This document shows positions 19,856-29,168 of a stretch of DNA of 64,000 bases, piece after piece. Where the stretch lies: the NCBI RefSeq assembly GCF_002072215.1, contig NZ_JXMW01000003.1:186001-250000 (forward strand), given 5' to 3'. The notes under the pieces were generated by a model, which was not told the origin of the DNA, searched no databases, and saw only the letters and a program-made list of their open reading frames with translations. The position numbers were made by a program, and so were the translations under genes. Within the stretch, counting starts at the first letter, position 1, and each line of letters begins with the position of its first letter. The DNA is from Methanobrevibacter arboriphilus JCM 13429 = DSM 1125 (GTDB taxonomy: Archaea > Methanobacteriota > Methanobacteria > Methanobacteriales > Methanobacteriaceae).

Positions 19856-20992
19856 ATGGCAGATTTTTATTTATTAGTATTAGGATTATTAGTTTTTGTC
19901 TCAAGTTTGATTTCAGTTCGTTTAGGTTTATCTGTATCAATCATAGAAATTTTATTTGGAGTTATAGCTGGAAATTTAGGCATAATCCATTCAGAAACTT
20001 GGATGCTTTTTATTGCAAGTTTTGGAGGAATATTATTAACATTTTTGTCTGGAACTGAGATTGATGTTAAGCTTATGAGAAAAAAACTTAAGGAAACAGT
20101 TTTAATTGGGTTTTTATCTTTCTTAATACCATTTGTCCTGATTTTTTCAGTTGTTCATTTTTTAATTGGTTGGAATCTAGTTGCTTCATTGTTAGCTGGA
20201 ACTGCTTTATCTGAAACATCAATTGCTGTTGTTTATTCAACTTTACTCCAACAAGACTTATTTAAGTATGATATTGGTAAGATATTAATGGGAGCAACAT
20301 TTGTAACAAATATTTGCACAGCTATTGCTTTAAGTATACTTTTTACTAAACCTAACCTTTATATCTTTATTTTTTATGCTGTATCCATATTATTATTGAT
20401 ATTTGCTTTTAAATATTCCTATAGGTTCTTGGTTAATTCTAAAATTTTGAAAGATAAGATATTAGAGATAGAAATAAAATATATTTTTCTTTTACTTTTC
20501 ATCTTAATGTTTTTTGCATCATGGGGAGGAGGACAAGCAATATTGCCCGTATTTATTTTAGGCATGTTACTATCTAATACTTTAAATGAAAATTCTAATG
20601 GACAAAAAGCAAAAGAAAGGATAAAGACTGTTGCATTTGCAGTTATAACTCCAGTATTTTTCATCATTGGTGGAATGAAAGTTTCAATACCTTTAGTAAT
20701 TGGCGGACTTGGAATTTTTATTCTAATTTTTTCTTTTAGACAATTAGCTAAATTTGCTGGTGTTTATTTTTTGACTAAACATTATTTAAATTCAAGCACT
20801 GGTTATATTACTTTGATGATGAGTACTGGTCTAACATTTGGTTTAATAGCTACTTTATTTGGTTTGAATACTGGTCTTTTAGATAATTATTCTTATTCAA
20901 TATTAACTGGAGTTTTAGTTTTAAGCGCGGTTTTACCTACAATAATCGCTCAAAAATGGTTTGTACCAAGACATTTAGAGGATCTAAATTAA
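19856..20992 (+). CDS. CPA2-type (Kef/NapA-like) cation:proton antiporter
   Basis: A 378-residue polytopic membrane protein with about 11-12 hydrophobic helices and the Na+/H+ exchanger fold. Seen are early FGVIAGNLG, the FLSGTEIDVKLMRKKLKET amphipathic region, ALSETSIAVVYSTL where the ion-binding acidic residue lies, and FFIIGGMKVSIP late in the protein. There is no C-terminal regulatory domain. It follows a fluoride riboswitch, so it probably acts in fluoride resistance, either exporting fluoride indirectly or managing pH/ion stress. The ion carried cannot be read from sequence. ATG 19856 follows AGAGGGTT. Confidence 0.88.
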   Translation: MADFYLLVLGLLVFVSSLISVRLGLSVSIIEILFGVIAGNLGIIHSETWMLFIASFGGILLTFLSGTEIDVKLMRKKLKETVLIGFLSFLIPFVLIFSVVHFLIGWNLVASLLAGTALSETSIAVVYSTLLQQDLFKYDIGKILMGATFVTNICTAIALSILFTKPNLYIFIFYAVSILLLIFAFKYSYRFLVNSKILKDKILEIEIKYIFLLLFILMFFASWGGGQAILPVFILGMLLSNTLNENSNGQKAKERIKTVAFAVITPVFFIIGGMKVSIPLVIGGLGIFILIFSFRQLAKFAGVYFLTKHYLNSSTGYITLMMSTGLTFGLIATLFGLNTGLLDNYSYSILTGVLVLSAVLPTIIAQKWFVPRHLEDLN

Positions 20993-21054
20993 AATAAGAA
21001 AAAACAAAATAGAAAAAGAAGTAAAAAGTAAAATATAAAATAAAATTAAAAATA

Positions 21055-21330
21055 TAAGTAATAACTTATTAATATAAAAATAATATTACTAATAAAAATA
21101 AAATTACTAAATATATTATTATTAAGTATATTATTAGTAAATATGCTGTTAGTAATCATATTATTACTAATTATATTATTAGATATACTATTACTAATCA
21201 TATTATTGGTAAGTATAAAATTACTAAGTGTATTATTATTAAGTATATTATTAGTAAATATACTATTACTAAGGATATTAGTAGTGTAATATATTATTGT
21301 AATAGCTATTAGTAAATATATTATAGGTAT
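21055..21330. repeat. TATTATTAGTAAATA-type degenerate tandem array
   Basis: Many imperfect 15-21 base units of TATTATTAGTAA / TATTATTACTAA sequence fill the spacer between the convergent antiporter and lysS genes. The TTAGTAA and TTACTAA halves are mutually complementary, so the RNA could fold into many alternative hairpins. No gene is present. Confidence 0.65.
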
Positions 21331-21412
21331 TTAGTAAATTAATAGATATATAATAGAAGAATATTATTAATAAAAAATTTTATGAAGTATTAATATATGA
21401 AAATAATACTTT

Positions 21413-23002
21413 TTATTCTTCCATTCTTAATCTTTTAACTACAAAATCTTTATCTAATGATAAGAGGAATGAAGCTGCTTTTGGGCCTTGTTTTTGCCCA
21501 AGAATCATTTTATAAATAGCTTGGAAAGCCTTTTGAGGTTTTAAATCATATCCATTTAAAGTTTCATACATTTCATCATGAAGTGTTTCAGCAGAATTAA
21601 ATTCTTTGCTTTCAATTAAATCAGCTAAACTTTTAAGAAAAGCTTTTTGATCATCAGCTAGCTCTAATCTTGGAATTTTTTTCATGACTTGGAATTTAAC
21701 AAATTTCGGACCGTATTTATCTAACCAATTTTTCACTTGTTCTATTCTTTGTGTGAATTGTTCAAGTTCTTTTTCTTCTAAATCTTTAAACTCTTTATCT
21801 TGGAAACTTTTAGTTAGCTGAGAATTCTTTTTAAGAATTTCAAATATTTTCTCTGGATTATTTCCTGCTATCTGATAAGCAACAGTTAAAAATCTGTAAG
21901 GTGGTCTGAATGGTAAAGAATCTCCTTCGTTTATTTGAGCAATTTCATAAATCTTCTTGAATTTTTTACCTTCTTTTTCTGATGGTGCTTCTTCTTCATT
22001 AAAGAAAACTTTTTCCACTTTGTCAAACTGATCAATAAAATCAAGAAATGCCATATTAGGTGAAAAATCTTTGTGTTTCATTGGTTTACTTCTAAATATA
22101 AAGTAGTTAAGACTTTCAGCAGGCCCAATTTCTAACCATTGTTTTGGAGTAAAGAATACTCCTTTAGATTTACTCATTGCATCTCCATTTAAGGTGATCC
22201 ATTCATAAGGGACTGGATATGGTGCTTTATAGTTAAAAATCTCTTCAGATATTATTTTACTAACATCATAAGATCCTCCACTAGCTGCATGGTCTTTACC
22301 AAATGGTTCACATGTAATTCCAAATATTTTCCATCTAGCTGCCCATTCTACTCTCCAAGTTAACTTACCATTTCCTGATGTAATATTCATTTCTGCGTCT
22401 GCACCACATTCACATTTATAAGATATAGTATCATTATCTTCATTAAATGCATAACTAGTTGTAGTGTTTACTCTTCCACATTTATCACAAATTGGATTGT
22501 AAGGTAACCAGTCATCAGCTAATGGATGTTCTCTGTATCGATTGAATATTTCTCTTATTTCATCTACCTTTTCTAAGGATATTCTTATATATTCATCGTA
22601 AATTCCATCTTTATACATTTCAAAGCCAGATTTTGGAGTTAGTTCTATTTCAAAGTCATCTAAAATATCTAGTAGTGGCTTTTCAAAGTGTTCTACAAAG
22701 CTATCGCAACATCCATCTGGACATGGGATATTGGAGTAGGGCATACCTAGATATTTGTCATAACTTTCTGGTAATGGGTGTGGAACTTTTCTAAGTGGGT
22801 CATGGTCGTCTGCAATCCAAATAGTTTCAGTTTTTTCACCCATTTCTTTCAATTGCTTTCCTACAGCATTAGCTATAAAAACATCACATGAATTTCCTAT
22901 ATGTATTGATCCTGATATAGATGTTCCACTTGCAATAACATGTTTTTCAACATCCCATTCTTTTAAATCATCAGCAATTCTTTCTATCCAATGTTTCATC
23001 AT
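21413..23002 (-). CDS. lysS: Lysyl-tRNA synthetase, class I
   Basis: A 529-residue class I LysRS that charges tRNA-Lys; this form is found in most euryarchaea in place of the class II enzyme. The HIGH-type motif is GSIHIGN near residue 31 and the KMSKS-type motif is AMSKSKG near residue 280. A CDKC and CECG zinc-like cluster lies between them. The start MMKHW follows GGTGAAATG, and either methionine is possible. The gene is complete and faces an accessory region upstream. Confidence 0.96.
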   Translation of the reverse strand: MMKHWIERIADDLKEWDVEKHVIASGTSISGSIHIGNSCDVFIANAVGKQLKEMGEKTETIWIADDHDPLRKVPHPLPESYDKYLGMPYSNIPCPDGCCDSFVEHFEKPLLDILDDFEIELTPKSGFEMYKDGIYDEYIRISLEKVDEIREIFNRYREHPLADDWLPYNPICDKCGRVNTTTSYAFNEDNDTISYKCECGADAEMNITSGNGKLTWRVEWAARWKIFGITCEPFGKDHAASGGSYDVSKIISEEIFNYKAPYPVPYEWITLNGDAMSKSKGVFFTPKQWLEIGPAESLNYFIFRSKPMKHKDFSPNMAFLDFIDQFDKVEKVFFNEEEAPSEKEGKKFKKIYEIAQINEGDSLPFRPPYRFLTVAYQIAGNNPEKIFEILKKNSQLTKSFQDKEFKDLEEKELEQFTQRIEQVKNWLDKYGPKFVKFQVMKKIPRLELADDQKAFLKSLADLIESKEFNSAETLHDEMYETLNGYDLKPQKAFQAIYKMILGQKQGPKAASFLLSLDKDFVVKRLRMEE

Positions 23003-23614
23003 TTCACCAGTAAAATAATAAGTCGTAATTTTATTTAAGATATATCAATGAATTATATAGTGAACAAAATTAATTATATTTCTATTTATTCTTTTATTTT
23101 TATTAAATTAATTAACTTATATTAAATATTAGTTAAAATATTAATTAATCTAAAATATTAATCAATCTATTAAATTAATTATATTAAACTAATCTAATTA
23201 ATTATATTTTTAGTATAATTTAGATTATAGATATAATTTTAATTTAAGAGTTAAATTAGCTTATTGTAAATATTTTATAATATATATTCTATATGATATG
23301 AAAATAGTAAATATATACTTTATTTTTTATATTATTTTTTTTAAATTGTTTAATTAAAATTTAATTAAAATTTAAAATAAGTATTGAATAATAAGCATTA
23401 TATAAATTTATTTTTAATTCTTATAAATATTATTGTTAATAACTTTTTAATTCAATAAAAATAATTTAAACTTAATTTATATGTTATTATAAATATTTTC
23501 AATGCTTTAACAATGAGCTGATTATTAAAAAACAAAATTTAAATTTTAATAAGACATTTTGACTCCAAAATAATTCTAATTGTTGAAATAAATAACTATA
23601 TTGAAAAATAGAAA
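23003..23614. other. AT-rich intergenic region upstream of lysS
   Basis: It contains repeats such as AATTAATCTAAAATATTAATC and many TATA-like stretches. No gene or stable palindrome was identified before the structured locus that begins near 23615. Confidence 0.5.
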
Positions 23615-23690
23615 TAATTATAAAAAATAAGAAGTAATTAGCTAGCTATAATTAGCTAGCTATAAAGGCAAGTACCTTTTTCACCAGTTA
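23615..23690 (-). ncRNA. Candidate antitoxin small RNA, divergent from the peptide gene
   Basis: This RNA is predicted, not observed. Read leftward from about 25 bases beyond the palindromic TATA element, it would begin with GGTGAAAAAGGTACTTGCC (reverse of 23667-23685). It is then followed by a perfect 10-bp hairpin (TAGCTAGCTA arms, 23639-23648 and 23653-23662, four-base loop) and a U-rich tail (TTCTTATTTTTT). The 5' stretch is complementary, with one small internal loop, to 23831-23851 of the peptide mRNA. The hairpin sequence is also complementary to leader bases 23766-23773 (one G-U pair). The layout is that of an antisense RNA with a terminator. Confidence 0.5.
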
Positions 23691-23710
23691 CTATATTGTT
23701 TTTTATCATA

Positions 23711-23724
23711 TATAAATATTTATA
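23711..23724. promoter_or_regulatory. Palindromic TATA element, possibly bidirectional
   Basis: TATAAATATTTATA is a perfect 14-base palindrome. An archaeal start about 25-30 bases away would fall near 23745 to the right, just before the leader stem (23748), and near 23690 to the left, just before the antisense stretch. Both directions therefore give meaningful transcripts. AT-richness makes chance TATA boxes common, so confidence is moderate. Confidence 0.45.
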
Positions 23725-23747
23725 TCTTAACAATCTAATAGTTATTA

Positions 23748-24019
23748 GTAGGCTTGGTGAGTTAATAGCTAGTAAAATACTATAGTTGAACAAAACAGTA
23801 TAATATACTGTTTATTCAAGGAAAGTAGGAGGCAAGTACTATTTTTTCACCGAAGTGTAAGCCTTTTACTTTTACTAAGTAAGTAGGAGGTGATAGTGTT
23901 GCCATTTGAAAGTATACTATCTCTTGTATTAGTGATAGTTCTAATACTCCACAATGTAATAGCTATATACTTCCTAATTAGATAAGGTTAAAGGATAGTT
24001 ACACAGCTCACCAACCTAC
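23748..24019 (+). ncRNA. Structured mRNA of the candidate toxin, ends pair with each other
   Basis: The left arm 23748-23763 (GTAGGCTTGGTGAGTT) pairs with the right arm 24005-24019 (AGCTCACCAACCTAC) with one bulged C, a helix of about 15 bp closing 240 bases. Inside are a perfect 9-bp hairpin (23793-23813, AAACAGTAT/ATACTGTTT), the antisense target (23831-23851), and two identical AAGTAGGAGG sites (23823 and 23881). TCACC at 23847 could also pair with GGTGA of the true ribosome-binding site or of the left arm. Such end-to-end pairing is known from type I toxin mRNAs, where it keeps the transcript silent. Confidence 0.5.
23896..23985 (+). CDS. 29-residue hydrophobic peptide, candidate type I toxin
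   Basis: The peptide starts MLPFESILSLVLVIVLILHN and ends IAIYFLIR. Residues 6-28 are almost all hydrophobic, enough for one membrane span, with one acidic residue before it and one Arg after. The ribosome-binding site AGTAGGAGGTGA is the strongest in the region. GTG 23896 and TTG 23899 are both possible starts. The shape is like short holin-like or Fst/TxpA-type membrane toxins of Firmicutes, but I recall no exact match and cannot test homology. It sits in an accessory gap between lysS and an HNH gene. The gene may instead be a harmless small membrane protein. Confidence 0.6.
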   Translation: MLPFESILSLVLVIVLILHNVIAIYFLIR

Positions 24020-24211
24020 ATAATGATTTTAAATAATAAAAAACGACATAAAATGTCTAATTTATAATAATATTTGATTTTTATAACTTATAAATTTATA
24101 TGTTATCCAAATTTAAGCAAAATCATATATCAAAATTTTTATTTTTGATAGTTATGGAATTGATATTTAAATAAAAATATATTGTGCATCAATTTTTTAT
24201 ATTTTTATTAT

Positions 24212-25201
24212 TTAATTTTTAGGAAATTCTTTAGTATATTTATTTCCATTATTTTTAAACATCATTATTGCATTCAAACCATTTATTTCATACATATTAA
24301 AATCTTCACTTATTAGAACATTTGCAGATAATCTATTAAAAAGAGTCACAACAAGATTTATTGCATTAATGCCATTAACTCGAGCAGGAAGTATTGTTAT
24401 ATAATGCAATAAATTATCATCTTTATATGTAGCTTTAGCTAAATGAAATATTGCTTCATTGACTTCATTGTCCTTTAAAAAATGAATACTAATGCCATGC
24501 CTAGTCTTCAAATCTTCAATATATTTATCATCACTTTCAAGATAATTTTTCAATTTATCTCGCATTGGGTCATTGAAATAATCATCACCAAGTTTATAAA
24601 AAGCTATTTCATACGCAATCCTGACAAAAAGTTTAATTATTGGCCATGTATCTATGGATTCTTCCATGAAAAATGTTTCTTCATGATTTATTATTTTGCT
24701 TTTTATTTTTCCAGATTTTATTTCCTCTTTTGATTTTGGAGATAATTCAACATTGAGTTCTTTTGTCAATTCATCGAATATTTTATCAAGGTCTTCTATA
24801 GGAATATTGGCTTCAGCAGTTAATACTCCAGTAGCTTTTCCATCAGTAGTTTTATTTTTTATTTTAAGTGTAGGTTTTATTTGGGGAATGCTTGTTATTT
24901 CTAAATTACCTTCGTTATCAAGCCCTATTTCTATTTTTCTATTTTCATTTTCTTTAGATATAAAATCATTGAAAGGATTTATATGATTTCCTTTATTAGA
25001 CTTTATTTTTTCATCATTCTTATATATTTTAAATAGTAAATTTTCAGCTACTTTTTTATCTAACTCATCATCTATTTTCGAATTACAATCTTTACATAGA
25101 TTTTTCATTGTTAAACTTCCACCTAATTGTTTAGGAACAATATGCTCTCTATTGAATTCTCTATCTTCTTTGCTTGTTTCACATAGTATACATTTTTTCA
25201 T
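24212..25201 (-). CDS. HNH-domain protein, possible defence nuclease
   Basis: A 329-residue protein. Residues 1-70 look like an HNH endonuclease fold: CILCETSK, then REHIVPKQLGGSLTMKNLC, then CNSKIDDELDK, giving two CxxC pairs and the HIVP/N positions of the HNH_5 type. The remaining 260 residues are not recognised; they include a Lys-rich stretch and a hydrophobic helix-containing end without clear membrane spans. No methylase or phage gene adjoins it. It may be a stand-alone nuclease of restriction or mobile-element origin. ATG follows AACAGGAGCATA on its strand. Confidence 0.7.
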   Translation of the reverse strand: MKKCILCETSKEDREFNREHIVPKQLGGSLTMKNLCKDCNSKIDDELDKKVAENLLFKIYKNDEKIKSNKGNHINPFNDFISKENENRKIEIGLDNEGNLEITSIPQIKPTLKIKNKTTDGKATGVLTAEANIPIEDLDKIFDELTKELNVELSPKSKEEIKSGKIKSKIINHEETFFMEESIDTWPIIKLFVRIAYEIAFYKLGDDYFNDPMRDKLKNYLESDDKYIEDLKTRHGISIHFLKDNEVNEAIFHLAKATYKDDNLLHYITILPARVNGINAINLVVTLFNRLSANVLISEDFNMYEINGLNAIMMFKNNGNKYTKEFPKN

Positions 25202-25467
25202 TATTATGCTCCTGTTTTTTATTTAATAATTATAATTTAATAAATAATAGCTAATAATATTTTTTAATAAATAAGTTGTAGTATAACAGAAATATTTAAT
25301 ACTAATTCTAAAATGAAGGCCTGAAAGATTATAAGTATATAAATAAGAAGTTATAGTTTTGTATAAAGATTTTAAAAAGAGTAATTTTAGAAAAAATCAG
25401 CACATATGGGACAGATTTTATGAACATGGCTAAAAATTAATTTATATAGTTAGAAACTTAATTTTTT

Positions 25468-25528
25468 GCACTAATTTTTGCAGTTTATTTATATATAATC
25501 GACAAAATTTGTTCCAAAAATTTGGTGC
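25468..25528. repeat. Imperfect inverted repeat between thiC and the HNH gene
   Basis: GCACTAATTTTTG (25468-25480) and CAAAAATTTGGTGC (25515-25528) form an imperfect stem around a 34-base AT-rich loop. It lies 80 bases beyond the thiC stop. No long T-run follows on either strand, so it is not a clear terminator. Confidence 0.4.
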
Positions 25529-25608
25529 TTGACTATAATTTTGAAATTATTTATAAATAAAAATAAAAAAATAGTTAATAAAAAAAATAAAAAAAGTATG
25601 TTAAAAAG

Positions 25609-26916
25609 CTAGATATTCCAAAGCGAACCCTTTGGGTCGGCTTGATCTAACCATTCATTAACTATTTTTACAGCACAGTAGTTCCCACACATTGTACATG
25701 TGTCTGGATCTTCTGGAGGTCTGTTTTCTCTTATAGCTCTAGCATCTGCTGGGCAAATAGCTAAATTATATTGACTTTCCCAATCAAGTTTTTTCCTTGC
25801 ATTAGCCATAGCTAAGTCTTTTTCACCATTGTGTACTCCTTTTGCCATATCTCCAACATAAGTACCGATTCTTGTTGATATAACTCCTGCTTTAACATCT
25901 TCTGGCTCTGGAAGAGCTAAATGTTCTGCAGGGGTAACATAGCAGATGAAATTAGCTCCTGCTTTAGCTGAAGCAGCTGCTCCAATAGAAGAAACTATAT
26001 GGTCATAACCAGGAGCTATATCACATACAATAGGTCCTAACATGTAGAAAGGAGCTCCTCCACACATTTTCTTTTGTATTGTTACATTAGCAGGAATTTC
26101 ATTAATAGGGATATGTCCAGGTCCTTCAATCATTGATTGAACACCAGCTTCACGACATTTATCAATTAATTCTCCAAGTATAATTAATTCTTGAACTTGA
26201 GCTCTGTCTGTAGAGTCAGCTATTGCTCCTGCTCTCATTGCATTAGCTAAAGAAAGTACAACATCGTGTTCTTTTGCAATATCAAGGATATAATCGAAAT
26301 TTTCAAACAATGGATTTTCTCTTTCATTTTCAACAATCCATGCAGATATAAATGCTCCACCTCTACTTACAAGTCCGCCTTCTCTTCCTTGACGTTTAAG
26401 CCTAGCTAAAGTTTCAATATTAACACTTGAATGAATAGCCATAAAGTCAATACCATCTTTGGCTTGTTTTTCAATGGTTTTAAACATTATTTCTTCATCC
26501 ATATCAATTGCGGATCCAGTTTTCCGTATTGTTTCAATAGCTGCTTGATATATTGGTACACTTCCAACAGGAATATCAGACATTTTTAAAATTCTTCTCC
26601 TGATTTCATCAAGGTCTCCACCAATACTTAATTCCATTAAACTATCGGCTTGGTTATCTATAGCTATTTGAGCTTTCTTTTCTTCTTCATCAAAATCAAT
26701 AATGTCAGTAGATGTTCCAATTGTTGCATTTACTTTTGTTCTAAGACCTTCTCCAATACCACAAGGAGTTAGATCTCTGTTAACATTTGATGGAATTACT
26801 ATAGTACCATTAGCCACGGAATTTCTTATAAATTCTTCAGAAACTCCTTCTTTTTCAGCAACTATTTTCATTTCTTCTGTAATTATCCCATTTTTTGCAT
26901 CTTCTATTTGTGTCAT
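25609..26916 (-). CDS. thiC: Phosphomethylpyrimidine synthase ThiC
   Basis: A 435-residue radical-SAM enzyme that rearranges aminoimidazole ribotide into the thiamine pyrimidine. The cluster motif CX2CX4C lies near the C-terminus (CTMCGNYC, about residues 407-414), as typical of ThiC. Other blocks are [15 protein letters not shown] and [18 protein letters not shown]. The length is that of archaeal ThiC, without the long bacterial N-terminal extension. I looked upstream (26917-27396) for a TPP riboswitch and found none. Confidence 0.96.
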   Translation of the reverse strand: MTQIEDAKNGIITEEMKIVAEKEGVSEEFIRNSVANGTIVIPSNVNRDLTPCGIGEGLRTKVNATIGTSTDIIDFDEEEKKAQIAIDNQADSLMELSIGGDLDEIRRRILKMSDIPVGSVPIYQAAIETIRKTGSAIDMDEEIMFKTIEKQAKDGIDFMAIHSSVNIETLARLKRQGREGGLVSRGGAFISAWIVENERENPLFENFDYILDIAKEHDVVLSLANAMRAGAIADSTDRAQVQELIILGELIDKCREAGVQSMIEGPGHIPINEIPANVTIQKKMCGGAPFYMLGPIVCDIAPGYDHIVSSIGAAASAKAGANFICYVTPAEHLALPEPEDVKAGVISTRIGTYVGDMAKGVHNGEKDLAMANARKKLDWESQYNLAICPADARAIRENRPPEDPDTCTMCGNYCAVKIVNEWLDQADPKGSLWNI

Positions 26917-27396
26917 AATTAATCACATTTTTAATTAAATAAGATCGAATTTTTATTATAATTTCAAAATTTTTACATAATTTCGAAGTTTTATAATTAT
27001 TTTTAATAAAAATATATTTTTAATAAAAATATTTGAATAAATTTTATTTCAACCAAATTAGTAACCAAAATTAGTTCAAATAATATTTAATTTTTTAAAC
27101 TTTATTTGAATTTAAGTACATTTAGATTGAATATATCTTATTATAAACTTATAGCTTATAAATTAATCTATTTTATTTGTATAATACAGGTTTAAATTAA
27201 AGAAAACTTGAAAAATTTAAATTTTCTTTGATTTTTTATAAATATCTTTATTAATAAATATCTTTATTAGTACTTTATTAGTGAATATTTTTATTAATAA
27301 ATAGCTTTGATATAAATATTTTTGATAGTAAACATATTATTAAATATTTAATGATATAATATGTTTTTAAAAAATAATTCAAAATTTAGAATAAAT
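26917..27396. other. Intergenic region between pfkB-type gene and thiC
   Basis: AT-rich with TTTATTAATAAATA repeats around 27240-27310. No riboswitch, gene or strong palindrome was seen. Confidence 0.5.
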
Positions 27397-28323
27397 TTAA
27401 GATTTATTGTTATAAAACTGATTCATTCTATCAGTCACTTGCTCAAAATTAGGGATATTTGTTTGACATCCTTTTTTTTCTACAATAAATGATGAAACAG
27501 CTGAAGCAAATTTAGCACAATTTTCAAGGCTTTTTTCATTAATGTATCCATATAAAAACCCTGCTCTATAAGAATCTCCTGCACCTGTTGGGTCAACAGC
27601 TGGTCGATAGATTGAATCAACTTTTATCTTTTCTTTTTCAGTATAAATAACACTACCTGCTTTCCCACATGTTTTAACTATAATATCTGGACCTATTTCT
27701 CTTAAACCATTTATATCACATTTTAATAAATTTTGAATTCTTTCTATTTCATGATGGTTTCCGAATAATATTGTACAATTATTTATAACTTCCTTGAGTT
27801 TTGGAGCATTATACATATTTAAATCTTGCCCAGGGTCAAATGAAACTATTTTATCATTATTTTTACCTAAAATGCTACTTTTTATATTATATGTCGGATC
27901 TCCAGTAGCTAAATGGATTGCTTTACAAGATTGAACAGATGATTCTGGAGGATCAGATTTTAAAAATTCTTTTCCAGCTCCCCAATAAAAATAAAATATT
28001 TGATCTTCTTTATTGTTTGTCATACCAAATGCTGTTGGTGTATCTTCATTTTTAGATATAATCATTGAATCAGTATTAATTTTTAATTCAACCATTTTCT
28101 CTAAATATTCTGATTTTAAAAATTTTTCTCCAACTGCAGATATAAGAGATGTTTTAAGGCCTAATTTGGCTCCAACCATAGCTACATTTGCTCCGGCACC
28201 TCCATGAAATATTTTCATTGTTTTAATAGGAGTGGATGAATTTGGGGCTGGAAATTTCTCTACTGTCATTATATAATCTATTGCTGTATGGCCTATAACA
28301 AGTAAATCATCTTTTTTAATCAA
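27397..28323 (-). CDS. PfkB-family sugar/nucleoside kinase
   Basis: A 308-residue ribokinase-fold kinase. The first signature is FHGGAGANVAMVGAKLGLKTSLI near residue 40. The second, DPTGAGDSYRAGF near residue 242, includes the catalytic Asp and anion hole. Family members phosphorylate ribose, nucleosides, fructose phosphates or similar; archaeal homologues include nucleoside kinases of the AMP/pentose route. The substrate is not evident here. The gene is single, with long spacers at both sides. Confidence 0.87.
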   Translation of the reverse strand: MIKKDDLLVIGHTAIDYIMTVEKFPAPNSSTPIKTMKIFHGGAGANVAMVGAKLGLKTSLISAVGEKFLKSEYLEKMVELKINTDSMIISKNEDTPTAFGMTNNKEDQIFYFYWGAGKEFLKSDPPESSVQSCKAIHLATGDPTYNIKSSILGKNNDKIVSFDPGQDLNMYNAPKLKEVINNCTILFGNHHEIERIQNLLKCDINGLREIGPDIIVKTCGKAGSVIYTEKEKIKVDSIYRPAVDPTGAGDSYRAGFLYGYINEKSLENCAKFASAVSSFIVEKKGCQTNIPNFEQVTDRMNQFYNNKS

Positions 28324-28907
28324 TTAAAAACCTCTTTATATTTCTCTTTTTATTTTATATCATTTTACTTATTAAATATTATTTAATTATATTATTAATT
28401 ATTAATTCTGTGGTAAAGATTTAATATGATAATTATTCTATTATTTATATTCTAATTTATATTCTAACTATATTTTAACTATATTCTATTATATTAATTA
28501 ATTAAATTAATTAAACTATTAATATAATACTCATTAATTATCGTACTATAGAATATATCAGTTTATATTTAATTTAATATAGAATTATACTTTTGATATA
28601 ATAGTTTAATTGATATAACATAAATACTATAAATAAATTAGATATACAATCTTATATTTCTTTTTGGATAGTGAATGAAAACTAATAGTAATATGTGATT
28701 ATAATAATGTCAATATCGTGATTATAACTATTATTTTAATCTATTTCATGTATTTTTTCTATTTTTCTTAATTTATTTATGTTAACTGTTTAGACATCTC
28801 CTATTTATTTATAATTATTTTATATACTTTAATAATAGAAAAATATAAGTAGTATAATGTAAATATATTTAGTCCTAATGAAATAATAAATTCTTACATA
28901 ATTTATT

Positions 28908-28973
28908 ATCTAATGCATGAAAAGACGAACCCATACATGAGCTTATTCTTATTAGTTTCATGAAACATTAGAT
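28908..28973. other. Unexplained long hairpin in an intergenic region
   Basis: ATCTAATGCATGAAA (28908-28922) pairs perfectly with TTTCATG (28956-28962) plus CATTAGAT (28966-28973), leaving a three-A bulge and a 33-base apical loop. The stem is 15 bp in DNA that is otherwise poor in G/C. It lies 195 bases downstream of the ModE-like gene stop and 585 bases upstream of the pfkB-type start. The remaining part of 28324-29168 holds nothing else I recognise. Confidence 0.5.
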
Positions 28974-29168
28974 GGGAAATATGTTGGACATATTATTTTT
29001 AATTTTTATTTTTTTTAGAAATATTAATTTAAAATTATTATTTAAGAGTTCTTATTTAAAACTATTATTTTAAAGATATTATTTGGGACTTTTATTTTAA
29101 AATTATTATTTTAAAATATTATTTGGGAATTTTTATTTGAAGATATTGTATTATATTGTATTTAAATA

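Noticed and set aside
19813-20058. Open frame starting inside the fluoride riboswitch
   Set aside because: It overlaps the antiporter gene in another frame and its start lies in the riboswitch core; antiporter ATG 19856 has the ribosome-binding site.
23641-24020. Archaeal RNase P RNA or 7S SRP RNA as an explanation of the structured locus
   Set aside because: A GGAAAGT segment and paired ends gave a first resemblance, but the other conserved RNase P blocks and the SRP S-domain tetraloop motifs are absent, and a well-spaced peptide gene lies within.
26917-27396. TPP riboswitch upstream of thiC
   Set aside because: No CTGAGA or ACCTGATCTGG-like block was found on the minus strand.
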